A stretch of 64,000 bases of DNA from Dyadobacter psychrotolerans. GTDB lineage: Bacteria > Bacteroidota > Bacteroidia > Cytophagales > Spirosomataceae. Positions 9,171 to 19,400 of this stretch are shown one piece after another. The notes below the pieces were generated by a model that saw only the letters and a list, made by a program, of their open reading frames with translations, did no database searches and was not told the DNA's origin. How positions within the stretch are numbered: position 1 is the first letter of the stretch; each line of letters opens with the position of its first letter. The DNA is taken from NCBI RefSeq assembly GCF_004349265.1, contig NZ_SMFL01000013.1, positions 124,001 to 188,000 of the forward strand, read 5' to 3'. The position numbers and the translations under genes were made by a program.

Positions 9171-10613
9171 CTAAAATGTTAGCGGATGCCAGGCTGTATT
9201 CCATTTTGCCCAGCCTTCCCCGTAAGAATAAGACAGGTATTGCTGAACGGCAGGATTTATATGCCCGCGTTCATCACCGCTCCACCCGCAGTTATGCAGA
9301 AAGGGTTTAAGATTGGTACGCAGCTCGCCCGTTTTGCTGAAAAGGATACCATCGGCCGATTCCCAGAGAACAATGTAACTATTCGCAGTAAGTCGTGATG
9401 CGGTATGAATTGCCTGGAATTTTTTGAGATCATCGCGGTATTTCACATCACAATGATCGGAAGCGGTAAGTGCACTTTTGTTAATCGCAGTCCCGTGGAA
9501 AGTCAGTTCTGCAGGCCAGTTTTCATTTTTGATATCGGCGGTAGCAACACGGGTTGTTGTCAAATCCTGCCCTTCGTCGTTCCAGGAATAGTAGACAAAT
9601 ATTTTTTCATCCATAATTACCATTGAAGGTTCCCCTGCTCCCCAGGAATCGACATCGCCATTAAATGTGACTATTGGCTGAGGGTGTCCACCCCAGCCTG
9701 CCCCATTCCACTTTTCCCACGGGCCCGAGGGGGATTTAGAACGGCAAACATAAACGTGGTTAAAAAGTCCGCGAACATCTTCTGTCGATGTATAACCCAG
9801 GTAATAATAGTCTCCGGATTTGACAGTACCCGGATCACAAACCGAAAGCCCATCCCTGCTTCCTTCGGTGGGTTTCAATACCATTTTGTCGGCGGTCCAG
9901 GTTTTACCTCCATCGGATGTCCGCCGGTAAGCCGCCTGGTCCCAGTAAAGTGCCTCAGAAGTTTTTTCCAAAACGCACCATGCTTCGTAACTTCCATCCA
10001 CAACCTGCCCGTTGAAATAATTGGTCACATTGGTTATCGGTTTGCTTTTTTTCCAAACGCCGGTTGTTCCCTCAGGTTCGCTTAAAACCCACAGATATTC
10101 ACCGGCAGGAATTTTAGAAACATTGGTTATCTCAAGAGCCTGATTATCTTTAAAACCAACGTATTTTTTCGAGTCAACCGGCATCGATGCAATCGTTGTA
10201 TTATAATCGGTTTTCCATTTATAGAGACTGAGTGTCAGATTACTATTGATTTCACCCCAGTTTGGACATGAAACCCGGAGCGAGTAAAATGGTTGGGAAA
10301 TGGAAAACCGTTGAGCTGCCGTGTTGCCGGAAGCCAAACTGACCGGCAGGTGATTGTCATCTTTTATAAAATTTTCTATTTTCTCTCCATAATAGTCTCC
10401 CTCCGCAGCAAACCAGGCGTCGATGGAGCCATCTTTATTCGTCATGAGCGAGGGGCCGTAACGGTATACGCCGGCCACGTAAATATCCCAACCAACCTCT
10501 GCCACCGGGACGGCAGAATATCCTTTTTCTACCTCACCAACTTTCTTTGCCGGCTCCTTATTCTTACAGTTCAGAAGCAGCCCGAGTGCTCCGAGTAACA
10601 GCATTTTTCTCAT
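9171..10613 (-). CDS. Beta-propeller lipoprotein, sialidase/GH43-like fold
   Basis: The product is 480 residues. The N-terminus MRKMLLLGALGLLLNC ends in a lipobox with Cys16, so it should be lipid-anchored. The rest is beta-rich and propeller-like: YRYGPSLMTNKDGS near residue 50, an Asp-box-like SDGGKTW in the middle, and repeated blade motifs such as GEPSMVIMDEKIFVYYSW and DHCDVKYRD. This pattern fits the five- or six-bladed propeller fold of sialidases or GH43/GH32-like enzymes, but I cannot place it in a characterised family or name catalytic residues. It lies 17 bases after the DUF5722 gene, so the two are very likely cotranscribed and may act together. Confidence 0.75.
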   Translation of the reverse strand: MRKMLLLGALGLLLNCKNKEPAKKVGEVEKGYSAVPVAEVGWDIYVAGVYRYGPSLMTNKDGSIDAWFAAEGDYYGEKIENFIKDDNHLPVSLASGNTAAQRFSISQPFYSLRVSCPNWGEINSNLTLSLYKWKTDYNTTIASMPVDSKKYVGFKDNQALEITNVSKIPAGEYLWVLSEPEGTTGVWKKSKPITNVTNYFNGQVVDGSYEAWCVLEKTSEALYWDQAAYRRTSDGGKTWTADKMVLKPTEGSRDGLSVCDPGTVKSGDYYYLGYTSTEDVRGLFNHVYVCRSKSPSGPWEKWNGAGWGGHPQPIVTFNGDVDSWGAGEPSMVIMDEKIFVYYSWNDEGQDLTTTRVATADIKNENWPAELTFHGTAINKSALTASDHCDVKYRDDLKKFQAIHTASRLTANSYIVLWESADGILFSKTGELRTNLKPFLHNCGWSGDERGHINPAVQQYLSYSYGEGWAKWNTAWHPLTF

Positions 10614-10630
10614 AGTAACTGGTTTGGTTG

Positions 10631-12730
10631 CTACCGGATCGGTTTGTTGTAACGCACTTCACTCCAGTTATTTATACCAATGATCTTTTTTGCAAACTCC
10701 GTTGCCTTATCCTCATTAGGTGTATCTAAATCGCGGTAAACATACCAGATCGGTTTTTTGCCTCCGGGATCCTGCGCATCGTCGGGAAACCGGCGCAGCC
10801 CTATTCTAAGTCCGCCTTCACCCCGATTATCTACCCAGTTATGAAACTGATAGGCATCGATCCCGTCGAGTACCTGCATCTTTTTCCACAAATAGGCAAT
10901 ACTTGCAGCCTGTTCGTTCAGGTTTTGAGGCGTGTAATCTTTTGAGTTCGGACCTTGTTCGGACAAGTAAACCGTTCGTTTGAATTTGCCTTTGTACATC
11001 GCTTCCGGGCGTTTGACCCAGGCATTCAAAACTTCTATGTTTTTGAAGGTGATTAAAGGCGTATCAAATGTAAAATCCGCTTTTTCGTCCAGCCAGCTTT
11101 TTGGTTCAAACAGCGATTCAGGATAAGGATGGTGGGCAATCCCCCAGTCAAAATCTCCTTCAACAGCCGAATATTTTAAAAGGATATTCAGCAGATCGCG
11201 GGACAGATAAAAATGTTTGTCCTCCGTCCAGTTCCAGAAATGGGTTAGTGTAATAAATGCTTTTGCATGCGGATTGTATTTGCGCGCAATGTTCTGAACG
11301 AGCCGCATGGATTTGTGATAAGTATCCATAAAAAGCAGCGTATCCTTTTCACCCATGTTGGTCCAAACCCAACCTGCATCCACTTCATTATGAATAATCC
11401 AGCTTTGTACTCTGCCATATTTTTTATCAAGGCGACTATACCTTTTAGCAATGAAATCAATGGCCGCTGCATAATACTCCGCGCCTTTTTCGGAAGTCAT
11501 GTTGGCCATGCTGTAAATCCCGGAAGGATCGCAATCCGGATGCTGGAAGATTTCACCGATTTCTTTATCGGGACAGTTTATCGCCTTGTCGATCAGTATG
11601 ATAGAAGAAACGACGATGTTTCTTTTTGCAGTTTCCTGCAGGGTTTTGTCATTCGCTTCAACCCAGCGTTTGTCAGCGTAATAAGTTTTACCACTATATT
11701 CAAACGCAATGGTGCTTTCCGAAGCCTTTGAGCGCATCATCTGAGTGATCCACATGTTTACTGTTGCACTGGTAATATTAAGTGAATCAAGATCTTCCAT
11801 AAATTGATTAGCCGCAAAACCGCCAAGACCCTTTTTGCCGGTTGGTTTTTCGTCCGGCAGATTATTCAACGATTTAATATCATCAGCATATCTGGCCGCA
11901 GATTGCAGCTTAAAGTCATTACCCATTTTTTCAACCACAACCCACTTGGAAAGTAACCTGTCAGACTGATGATCCGCAACGGTTACGTAGCGTGGAACAA
12001 TGATTTTAAAATCTTTCTTCCCTGCAGTAACCGGATATATCCTTTCAAAAGTTTTTATTAAAACAATATCCTGATAAATAGGAACCTCGGCCAAAAACAG
12101 ATTTTTCCCAGCCTCGGCGACAACTCCTTTAATTTCAATATTCTTCTCATCAACTGAGACATTACTGATTGAGGAGGGAAATTGGGTTGTCAGATAGCTT
12201 TTGAGCTTTATTTTAAAATCCAGCTCACTTTTCTTTTTTTGCTCAAGATTTGCTGCTCTTTCTATCTCCTGCGCATTTGGTTTGCGAAAACGGATATTTC
12301 GCATCTGAATTTGATACCTGCGTGACGTCCCAAAATCGAGTCTTAGGAAATCTCCTTTTTTACCCCACTTACCCATGTCCTGTTTCAAATCAATCGAGAA
12401 ACTGGTCCAGCCCTCTCTTACTCCAAGCTCGGTTTTGATGCTCTTGCTTTCTTCTATCGGCGGAGCGAAGAAGATTTGAAAAACATGAAGCGCTCTTGGT
12501 GCGAAGTATTCGAAGGTCAATACCGTATTTCCTGCGTCAAGATCGGTTTTCAATGGTTCTGTAAAAAGATAAGGATCCGGTCCGGTAGCTGCAATCTGAT
12601 AGGTTCCGGGACTGGGCTCGGTGATTTCAAGATCATTTTTCTTGTCATTAACCAGCCTCACCGGGTTCTCCTGCGCATTCGCAATGGACACCGTGAGAAA
12701 GAAAATGAGAGACAAAAAGGAATTTTTCAT
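10631..12730 (-). CDS. DUF5722 protein, candidate TIM-barrel glycoside hydrolase
   Basis: The 699-residue product has a signal peptide ending near Ala19. Residues about 25-150 form a beta-sandwich that looks like a carbohydrate-binding module (LTFEYFAPRALHVFQIFF, FSIDLKQD). From about 300 the sequence matches my memory of the DUF5722 family, beginning GLGGFAANQFMEDLDSLN. Two carboxylates sit as in clan GH-A enzymes: Asn448-Glu449 in IIHNEVDAGW (acid/base position) and Glu591 in VYLSEQGPNS (nucleophile position). That suggests a retaining hydrolase, but no activity is known to me. It is inside the Sus operon, between the first GH99/WbsX-like protein and the propeller lipoprotein. The catalytic reading is inference; the DUF call is fairly sure. 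Confidence 0.8.
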   Translation of the reverse strand: MKNSFLSLIFFLTVSIANAQENPVRLVNDKKNDLEITEPSPGTYQIAATGPDPYLFTEPLKTDLDAGNTVLTFEYFAPRALHVFQIFFAPPIEESKSIKTELGVREGWTSFSIDLKQDMGKWGKKGDFLRLDFGTSRRYQIQMRNIRFRKPNAQEIERAANLEQKKKSELDFKIKLKSYLTTQFPSSISNVSVDEKNIEIKGVVAEAGKNLFLAEVPIYQDIVLIKTFERIYPVTAGKKDFKIIVPRYVTVADHQSDRLLSKWVVVEKMGNDFKLQSAARYADDIKSLNNLPDEKPTGKKGLGGFAANQFMEDLDSLNITSATVNMWITQMMRSKASESTIAFEYSGKTYYADKRWVEANDKTLQETAKRNIVVSSIILIDKAINCPDKEIGEIFQHPDCDPSGIYSMANMTSEKGAEYYAAAIDFIAKRYSRLDKKYGRVQSWIIHNEVDAGWVWTNMGEKDTLLFMDTYHKSMRLVQNIARKYNPHAKAFITLTHFWNWTEDKHFYLSRDLLNILLKYSAVEGDFDWGIAHHPYPESLFEPKSWLDEKADFTFDTPLITFKNIEVLNAWVKRPEAMYKGKFKRTVYLSEQGPNSKDYTPQNLNEQAASIAYLWKKMQVLDGIDAYQFHNWVDNRGEGGLRIGLRRFPDDAQDPGGKKPIWYVYRDLDTPNEDKATEFAKKIIGINNWSEVRYNKPIR

Positions 12731-12778
12731 TAATAAAATTTTAAATGAAGCAGTAACTGTCTGCTGATAATCAAAAGC

Positions 12779-14518
12779 CTATTGACTGACAATAAAATTA
12801 AATCGTCCGCCGGGAGCGGCATCTCCGTTAACATACCAGTCCAGCGGATCTGCATCGTTCTGCATATTATCCGACCATTTAAATTCAAAACTCAAATCAC
12901 CTGATGATTTGAAAATGCTCTTTTTAGGCACCGTGATCATCATTTCATTACCCGCCACCTTGTGCTTCACCGTTTGTACATCCTTCCACAACTTCCCGTC
13001 ATATTTCTGCAAGGTTTTACCGCCTGCAACCCGGAAATCATAACCCTTCCAGCCAGTTTTGGGATTTTTATCGGCATCGATATACAGGCGCATCCATTTT
13101 TCACCGGAGTTTGGTGTGATTACCGTAATCGTTTTAGCGTAGAAATAAACGTTGTTTTTATCCCTGGCCACTTTCATTTTATCAAAATCATTTCTTCCTG
13201 TTTTGTTAGTATAAACTGTAACAGGATCTGTTTGAGCTCCAGGATGATTTCTTTCCTGCGTGTCGCCCGTGTAATCCTGATATACCGGAAGTACATCAGC
13301 CCAGCCTATAAAATCGCTGATCGTTTTGGCAGCACTTAACTTAGGATTCAATTCGATACCCTTATATTTTCTGATGTTACTTACCAGCTGCATATAATAA
13401 TGATCTTTCAGGTTGGCCGTCAGCGAGGGCTCGATATCCCGGCTGTATTCCGGACTGGCCTGATCGCAGAACCAGGAGTGTTCAGGGTTTTTATCATGGC
13501 TTTTAAATTTACCTGCGATCCATTCGTTCCAGCCGGTCACATAAATAAAAGGCGTGTTTTGTTTTATGGCAAAATCCCACTGTTCCTGTACGTTGTAGCC
13601 GTGTACGATATCTGTTTCCGGATTTCCCCGTGAGCCGTTCCGATAGCTTCTTCCCCAGTTATCCAGGTTTCCGTAAAATGCTGATCCGCCCATTCCGGCA
13701 GAAGGGTTCGGATGCTGGGCAACCGATACATTTACAATTTCTGTTTCTCCGCGCAGATTGGTATAAACCTGCTGCGGTCTTTTAAATTCAATCCATGGCC
13801 AGCCATTTACCTTCTGGCGTTCGGTTGGCCACTGCGATTCACGGTAAGTAAAAAAGGATTCATAGGGTTTGCCTTTCGATTCTGCTGAAATCCCCAGGAT
13901 CAGCGGTTTTCCATCCAGATAATACCAGCATTCGGGATGGCGGTACAGTGCGCCGGTTTTGTAAAAGTTATCATAAGCTTCCTGCATGGTTTCGCCGGAA
14001 GCTGTATTGGTATAAAAAACAATTTTAGGCGGATTTTTTCCCTGAGCACGAACAGCTTCCATCGCTTTCATTAGCACGTCAGCCTGTTTTGGATAAGTCA
14101 GCCGGTTGGTCGCATCGATTACAAGCAGATCTACACCTGCGTCGGTAAGCAGTTGAATGCTCCGAAGATGTACCCAGTATTCGTCCGCTTTGTAATAGCC
14201 ATAAATCGGTTGTCCCCAGTAGTACATACCTGCATTTAAAGCACCTCCTCCCCAATTAGGATTGTCAAAATCTTCAAGCACTTCGGGATGTTTCGAAACA
14301 ATTTCGTTAAGGTCCCAGGCCCTGGCAGGTGCAACATCATGCCATAAAAAATAAAACATGGCAATCTGCCGGTTTGCTTTCGGATCACCGACAACGTCGT
14401 TTTGCGGAATGGTTCGGCCCAGGTCATCGGTTCCTGCCAGGGGCTGACCAAACAGTTCAGGAACATGTAAACCGAGCATTAAAATGACAACACCAAATCG
14501 AATGATGGTTTTGAGCAT
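12779..14518 (-). CDS. GH99/WbsX-like protein with CBM9-like C-terminal domain (copy 1)
   Basis: The 579-residue product has a signal peptide ending about residue 25. It is a paralogue of the 7319-9115 protein over its full length. Shared landmarks are AMFYFLWHD at the first strand, DLLVIDATNR, the motif Gly-Trp-Asn-Glu-Trp-Ile-Ala-Gly at 329-336 with Glu332, SRDIEP after it, and the C-terminal sandwich with IDADKNPKTGWKGYD and DLSFEFKWSDNMQ. As in the paralogue, Ala replaces a Glu three residues after the conserved one. It is the first enzyme-like gene after the second SusD, 105 bases downstream. The two copies differ a lot in the central loops (about 140-300), so they probably bind different parts of one glycan or two related glycans. 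Confidence 0.8.
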   Translation of the reverse strand: MLKTIIRFGVVILMLGLHVPELFGQPLAGTDDLGRTIPQNDVVGDPKANRQIAMFYFLWHDVAPARAWDLNEIVSKHPEVLEDFDNPNWGGGALNAGMYYWGQPIYGYYKADEYWVHLRSIQLLTDAGVDLLVIDATNRLTYPKQADVLMKAMEAVRAQGKNPPKIVFYTNTASGETMQEAYDNFYKTGALYRHPECWYYLDGKPLILGISAESKGKPYESFFTYRESQWPTERQKVNGWPWIEFKRPQQVYTNLRGETEIVNVSVAQHPNPSAGMGGSAFYGNLDNWGRSYRNGSRGNPETDIVHGYNVQEQWDFAIKQNTPFIYVTGWNEWIAGKFKSHDKNPEHSWFCDQASPEYSRDIEPSLTANLKDHYYMQLVSNIRKYKGIELNPKLSAAKTISDFIGWADVLPVYQDYTGDTQERNHPGAQTDPVTVYTNKTGRNDFDKMKVARDKNNVYFYAKTITVITPNSGEKWMRLYIDADKNPKTGWKGYDFRVAGGKTLQKYDGKLWKDVQTVKHKVAGNEMMITVPKKSIFKSSGDLSFEFKWSDNMQNDADPLDWYVNGDAAPGGRFNFIVSQ

Positions 14519-14622
14519 GATTTAAGGATTAGGGGTAAACACAGGAATAAGGTTGCGCTTCCAGAAACAGGTTCTGAAAGCGCATGAAGATTTAGGAATA
14601 TGAGTACTTTTTAAAGACTATT

Positions 14623-16392
14623 TTAATCAAGCCATCCCGGATTCTGCCAGTTTGCACCTGAAAGACCGATTACTTTATCGACTTCGGTCTGATCGATCGG
14701 ATACATCAGATACTTATCCGACCATGCATTTCTGTCCGGAAATTTGAAGCGTTTGTAGCTAAGCGCTGTTCCGGTTTTGGTGATACGCATGCCTGTTACA
14801 AACTTGTCTGTCTGGCTAAGGATTTTCCAGCGGCGAACGTCAAAGAAACGGTGTTCTTCAAAAGCCAGCTCAATACGGCGTTCGTTTCGGTACTTTTTCT
14901 CAAAGGCATCTTTGGTCAAACCCACGGCGAAGCCCGGCATACCCGCTCTTGCACGTACAGCGTTAACCGCTTCTCTGGCTGTCATTGTAGTTGCTCCGGT
15001 TTTCACTGCAACATCGGGACCGGCAGACTGATATGCAGATTCAGCAAAGTTTAGATAAAGTTCCGCGAGGCGGAACAAACGAACGGCTCCGTCCGCATCA
15101 TTATTTTGTCCTGATTTGTAGTTGTTAAACTTGCGCAGGTAATAACCCGTTCTTGTATTTTTCCTGTTGATATCCGAAATCTCTTCGGTACCGCCTACAA
15201 AAGTTTCCACCTTTTTGCCGGCAGGCTGATCCAGATTTCTGACCGCACCGTTATAATAAATAGAAGCATAAAAGCGCGGATCGCGGCCAACATAAGGATT
15301 TGCCTCATCATAACCGGAAGCACTGTTGATGGTCGGCACAAGTTTGGAAGCATCAGAATATCCTGTGATCGGCGCTTCTCCGTTTGCCATTTCGTAGCTG
15401 TCCACCAGGTCCTGCGTCGGGCAGGGACCTGTTCTGTCCATACCCGGGTTGGTAGGCATACCTGCATAACGCCAAACCTGCATCTTGGTCCCTGACTGAT
15501 AAATAGTCTCTTTATCAACTGCACGCTGATCGTTCGATGAAGTAAAGAAATACAAAGCGTACGCATTCTGAGCTATATCGGCAGCTGGTTTATCGTTAAA
15601 AAGGCGGTATCCGTTTGTCAGACATTGAGAAAGCGCTTCGCCATTTATAGTTGTTGCATCGGCCCAGGTGTATGTTCCGTCAGACCATAGCGGGCTGGCA
15701 GCATAAGTAACTGCCTCGGATTTGATCGCATATACAATAGCACGGGTCATTATGCCATACTGGTTGTCGTAGATCTCCCAGGGTAAACCATCTCTGCTTG
15801 CAGGAAAAGACAGTGCTTTATCGCAGTCAGCGAGAATGAATTTTACCACATCCGAAAATTTGGCCCGAACATCCTTTGAAAAATCGTGATTGATTTCCAA
15901 GGGTTTATCAAAAATCGGCACACCGCCGTAACGTTTGATCAGCTGCAGATAATAAAGTGCACGTAAGGTGTGAGCCTGGGCAGTCCAGGCCGCTTTTTCC
16001 CCTTCGGTCGCGTAAACAGTTGCAGTTTTAATACCTTCAATAAAAGTATTACACTTCCTGATTCCGGTGTAAAGACTTCCCCATGGACTTTTGTCAACTG
16101 AATAAGCTGCGTAAGTCAGGGAAGTGATGTTACCCCCGTACCAAACAATATAATTTGAGCCGGGTGTGATATCATCTGCATCCTGGGCTTCATCGGTATA
16201 AGAAGAACGGTCCATGTAAGGAGCCGGGCTAAATCCGTAACAGGAATTTAAATATCCACGGGTCCGGTTATAATCACTGAATACCTGCTCCATTGTAATC
16301 CGTCCGTCGCTTGGCAAATCGAGTTGCTCGTTACAGGAGAACAGCAAGCCTGAAACGATGGCGGCGAGAAAAACACTTTTATATTTTTTCAT
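14623..16392 (-). CDS. SusD/RagB family glycan-binding lipoprotein (second pair)
   Basis: The 589-residue product starts with a lipoprotein signal, Leu-Leu-Phe-Ser-Cys20. It has the SusD hallmarks: N-terminal TPR-like helices with the RALYYLQLIKRYGGVPIF motif near 160, and the C-terminal RNERRIELAFEEHRFFDVRRW motif that all SusD/RagB proteins share. It should sit on the outer membrane as the lid over its SusC partner, encoded 35 bases upstream. The Arg-Asn-Glu-Arg-Arg region and length are normal for the family. The bound glycan cannot be read from sequence. Confidence 0.95.
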   Translation of the reverse strand: MKKYKSVFLAAIVSGLLFSCNEQLDLPSDGRITMEQVFSDYNRTRGYLNSCYGFSPAPYMDRSSYTDEAQDADDITPGSNYIVWYGGNITSLTYAAYSVDKSPWGSLYTGIRKCNTFIEGIKTATVYATEGEKAAWTAQAHTLRALYYLQLIKRYGGVPIFDKPLEINHDFSKDVRAKFSDVVKFILADCDKALSFPASRDGLPWEIYDNQYGIMTRAIVYAIKSEAVTYAASPLWSDGTYTWADATTINGEALSQCLTNGYRLFNDKPAADIAQNAYALYFFTSSNDQRAVDKETIYQSGTKMQVWRYAGMPTNPGMDRTGPCPTQDLVDSYEMANGEAPITGYSDASKLVPTINSASGYDEANPYVGRDPRFYASIYYNGAVRNLDQPAGKKVETFVGGTEEISDINRKNTRTGYYLRKFNNYKSGQNNDADGAVRLFRLAELYLNFAESAYQSAGPDVAVKTGATTMTAREAVNAVRARAGMPGFAVGLTKDAFEKKYRNERRIELAFEEHRFFDVRRWKILSQTDKFVTGMRITKTGTALSYKRFKFPDRNAWSDKYLMYPIDQTEVDKVIGLSGANWQNPGWLD

Positions 16393-16427
16393 ACTAAATA
16401 ATATTTCAGATTAGCAAAATTTCTCCG

Positions 16428-19400
16428 TTAGAAGATCACATTTACACCCACATTGTAAACCCTGTACACCGGGAAAGCTGAATATCCACCACCCTCGGGT
16501 CCGAAATCGTTTGACTTCATTTTGTCCCAGGTAATCAGGTTCTGGCCGCTTAGCAGAAATCTTATTTTTTCCGTAGAAATTGCCTTTGAAAGCCCCGCAG
16601 GCAAGGTATAACCCAGTTCCAGGTTTTTTAGGCGCAAGTAAGATCTGTTGTACAAATAGTAATCACTGCCTTCATGATTGACAGATTTTGCAAGTGAGAG
16701 CGCAGGAGAAGTGATTGGTGCACCACTTTCGTAACGTTCTTTTGTCCAGGCCTGGCTATGCAGCGCCCCGAAAACACCGTCGAAATCCGTTTCAAAAATA
16801 CCCTGTCCGTTAATCAGTGTTTCATATTTGCCCAGTCCCTGGAAGAGGAAGTTCAGGTCAAAAGATTTGTAGGTAACACCTCCTGTCAGCGAATAAACAA
16901 GCCGTGGCATGGAACCTGTACCTACCGGTGCTTTATCACGTTCATCTATTTTACCATCACTGTTAAGATCCCGGTATTTCAAATCACCCAAACGGGCTTT
17001 TCCAAATCCGTAAGCCAGATTACTGCTGGTAATCTCAGCCTGTGTATTATAAAATCCGTTACCGTTGCTGTAATCAACCAGATAACCAAACTGCTGTTGG
17101 TAAGAATACCCTTCCTGCCATTTTCTGAAAGGATAATCTTCGGTTTTTAAGGCTTCGTTGACACTGACAACTGTGTTTTTTGCATAACTGATCATTCCAC
17201 CGGCAAAAAACGACAGGTCACGGGTAACCGCTTTATTGAAATTAAGACCGATTTCAAAGCCTTTGTTTTCAAAAATACCCGAATTTGTTTGCGGATAGAA
17301 GTTCAAAGGAACACCCTGATATAAAGGAATGGTTGAAAAAGCACTTACGACCATGTTGTCCATTTTTTCCTTAAACACATCAACAGAAAGCGAAAGAGAT
17401 TTAAATAACCCTAAATCAATACCCGCGTTCTGCTTTGTTGAAACTTCCGCCTGGATGTAAGGATTTCCCCTTTGGTTTTCATTTATATTGTATTGAAGGT
17501 AAGCAATAGGGCCTCCGCCGCTAACCGTTACATTGTCCAGATATGCAAAACGTGCGAGTCCGCTCTGGTCATTGGCAGTCTGACCATAAGATGCTCTAAG
17601 TTTCAGATTACTTATGACCGACGAATTAGCCAGGAATGGTTCGTTAGACACGACCCAGGCAGCAGAAATTGCAGGCGTGGCAATATAGCGGCTGCCACGT
17701 GCATACTGTTCAGATCCTGAATAACCTACATCAGCCTTGACAAAATACTTGTTATCAAACCCATAACTTACTTCAACACCAGAACTTACGCGGTTGTAAG
17801 GAAGCAAACCCGGAGAGCCGTTATCTGCTTTTGTAAGGTTTTGGTAAAACATGTAAGCCATTCCGCCTACACTGTGCCGGCCGAAATCACGCTTGTAATT
17901 CGCAGCGATGTTATAAGTCAGGTGATAATAGTAAGAGTGACTTTTGCCATAAGCGAGCGGCGTATTGGTTTCAGAACCTTTTTTGGTAAATGCAAGTGCA
18001 TTTGCATTGTTGGTACGTACCCAGCGTTCGTAATTTTGAGTTGTGCCCAAACTACCCACCGCGTTGGTCTGGTAAGCCATAATACCTGTCAGATTCAAAC
18101 CTTTTGTGAGAAAACCCATGTCCAGGTCAAGGCCAAATTGTGAGGTAATGTTGGTAACGGTATGGCGATAGTATCCCGAGCGGTTGAGCATACCGAAGGT
18201 TGGAGATCCTACACGCTCTGTTGTGATCACCTTTCCACCCGGATCTAAAACTTCTCCGCCTGAGCCAAGTACTTCGGGCGTTAGTGGTCCGTACATCGTG
18301 GGCGGAAGTTGAAATAAACTGCTGTAAATGCTCGCGTTACCAGCCCCCGGCGTACGCTCACGTTTTACATTCCCACTTAACCGGATAAATGCTTTAAGGT
18401 ATTTGTTCAGGTTCATATCCACATTTGAGCGGTAATTCACCCAGATATTATTGGCATTTGTGGAATACTTTGGCTGGTCGGTTTTAAATTGTCCGCCCTG
18501 GTGCATGAAGTTAATATTAGAGAAAAACTGAACCTTATCACTCCCACCGGTTACGTTTATTCCGGCACGCTGCATCATTGCAAAAGGTCTCATATACTGG
18601 TCGTACCAGTTATTGTCCGGATATAACTCCTTATTCTCACCAGAACGGTAGCCGGCAATCTGCTGGGCGCTAAATAGATAATTGGCTGCCTGTCCGTCAT
18701 TCATTGCGGCCTGATTTCTCATCTCAGCATAATCCCCGGAGTTGTAATAAGTTGGTCTGGTTGTAACTTCCTGCAAGGACTGATCGAACCGTGCTTTGAT
18801 CTGCAGCGGGCCTTTTTTACCTCTTCTGGTTTTGATTACCATCAAACCGTTTGCTCCCTGAATACCGTACAGCGCCTGTGTAGAAGCGTCTTTAAGGATT
18901 GTCACCGATTCAATTTCATTGGCCGTGATATAATCCAGCGTCTGGTTGCTGTTGTAGGCACAAATGATCCCGTCAATAATCACCAAAGGACCATTTGCTC
19001 TGGCTGCTGAAAGCCCGCGGATGTATAGATTCGTAGTTGCCCGGGATAATTCCGATGATGCTTCTATTGTGGTCAATCCTGCCAGACGACCTGCAAATGT
19101 TTGGGTAAAGTTAGCGACCGGGGCTCTTTCAAGCTCTTCACCCGTTACCGTCGAAACAGAGCCGGAGATCTCATTACGCAATTGCGTTGTGTATCCCAGT
19201 TGGATCACTTCATCTTTTGCATGGGGATCAAATTTAAGTTTGATATCCAGTTCCTGTTTTTCTTCGATAGAAGCCGTTTGACGGGCAAATCCTCTTCCTG
19301 AAAAAACAAGAAACCGGCTTTGGTCGTCGACAACAACAGTGTACTCACCCTGTGCATTCGAGGAACTTCCGTTTTTTCCGTTTTCTGAATTTACGATTAC

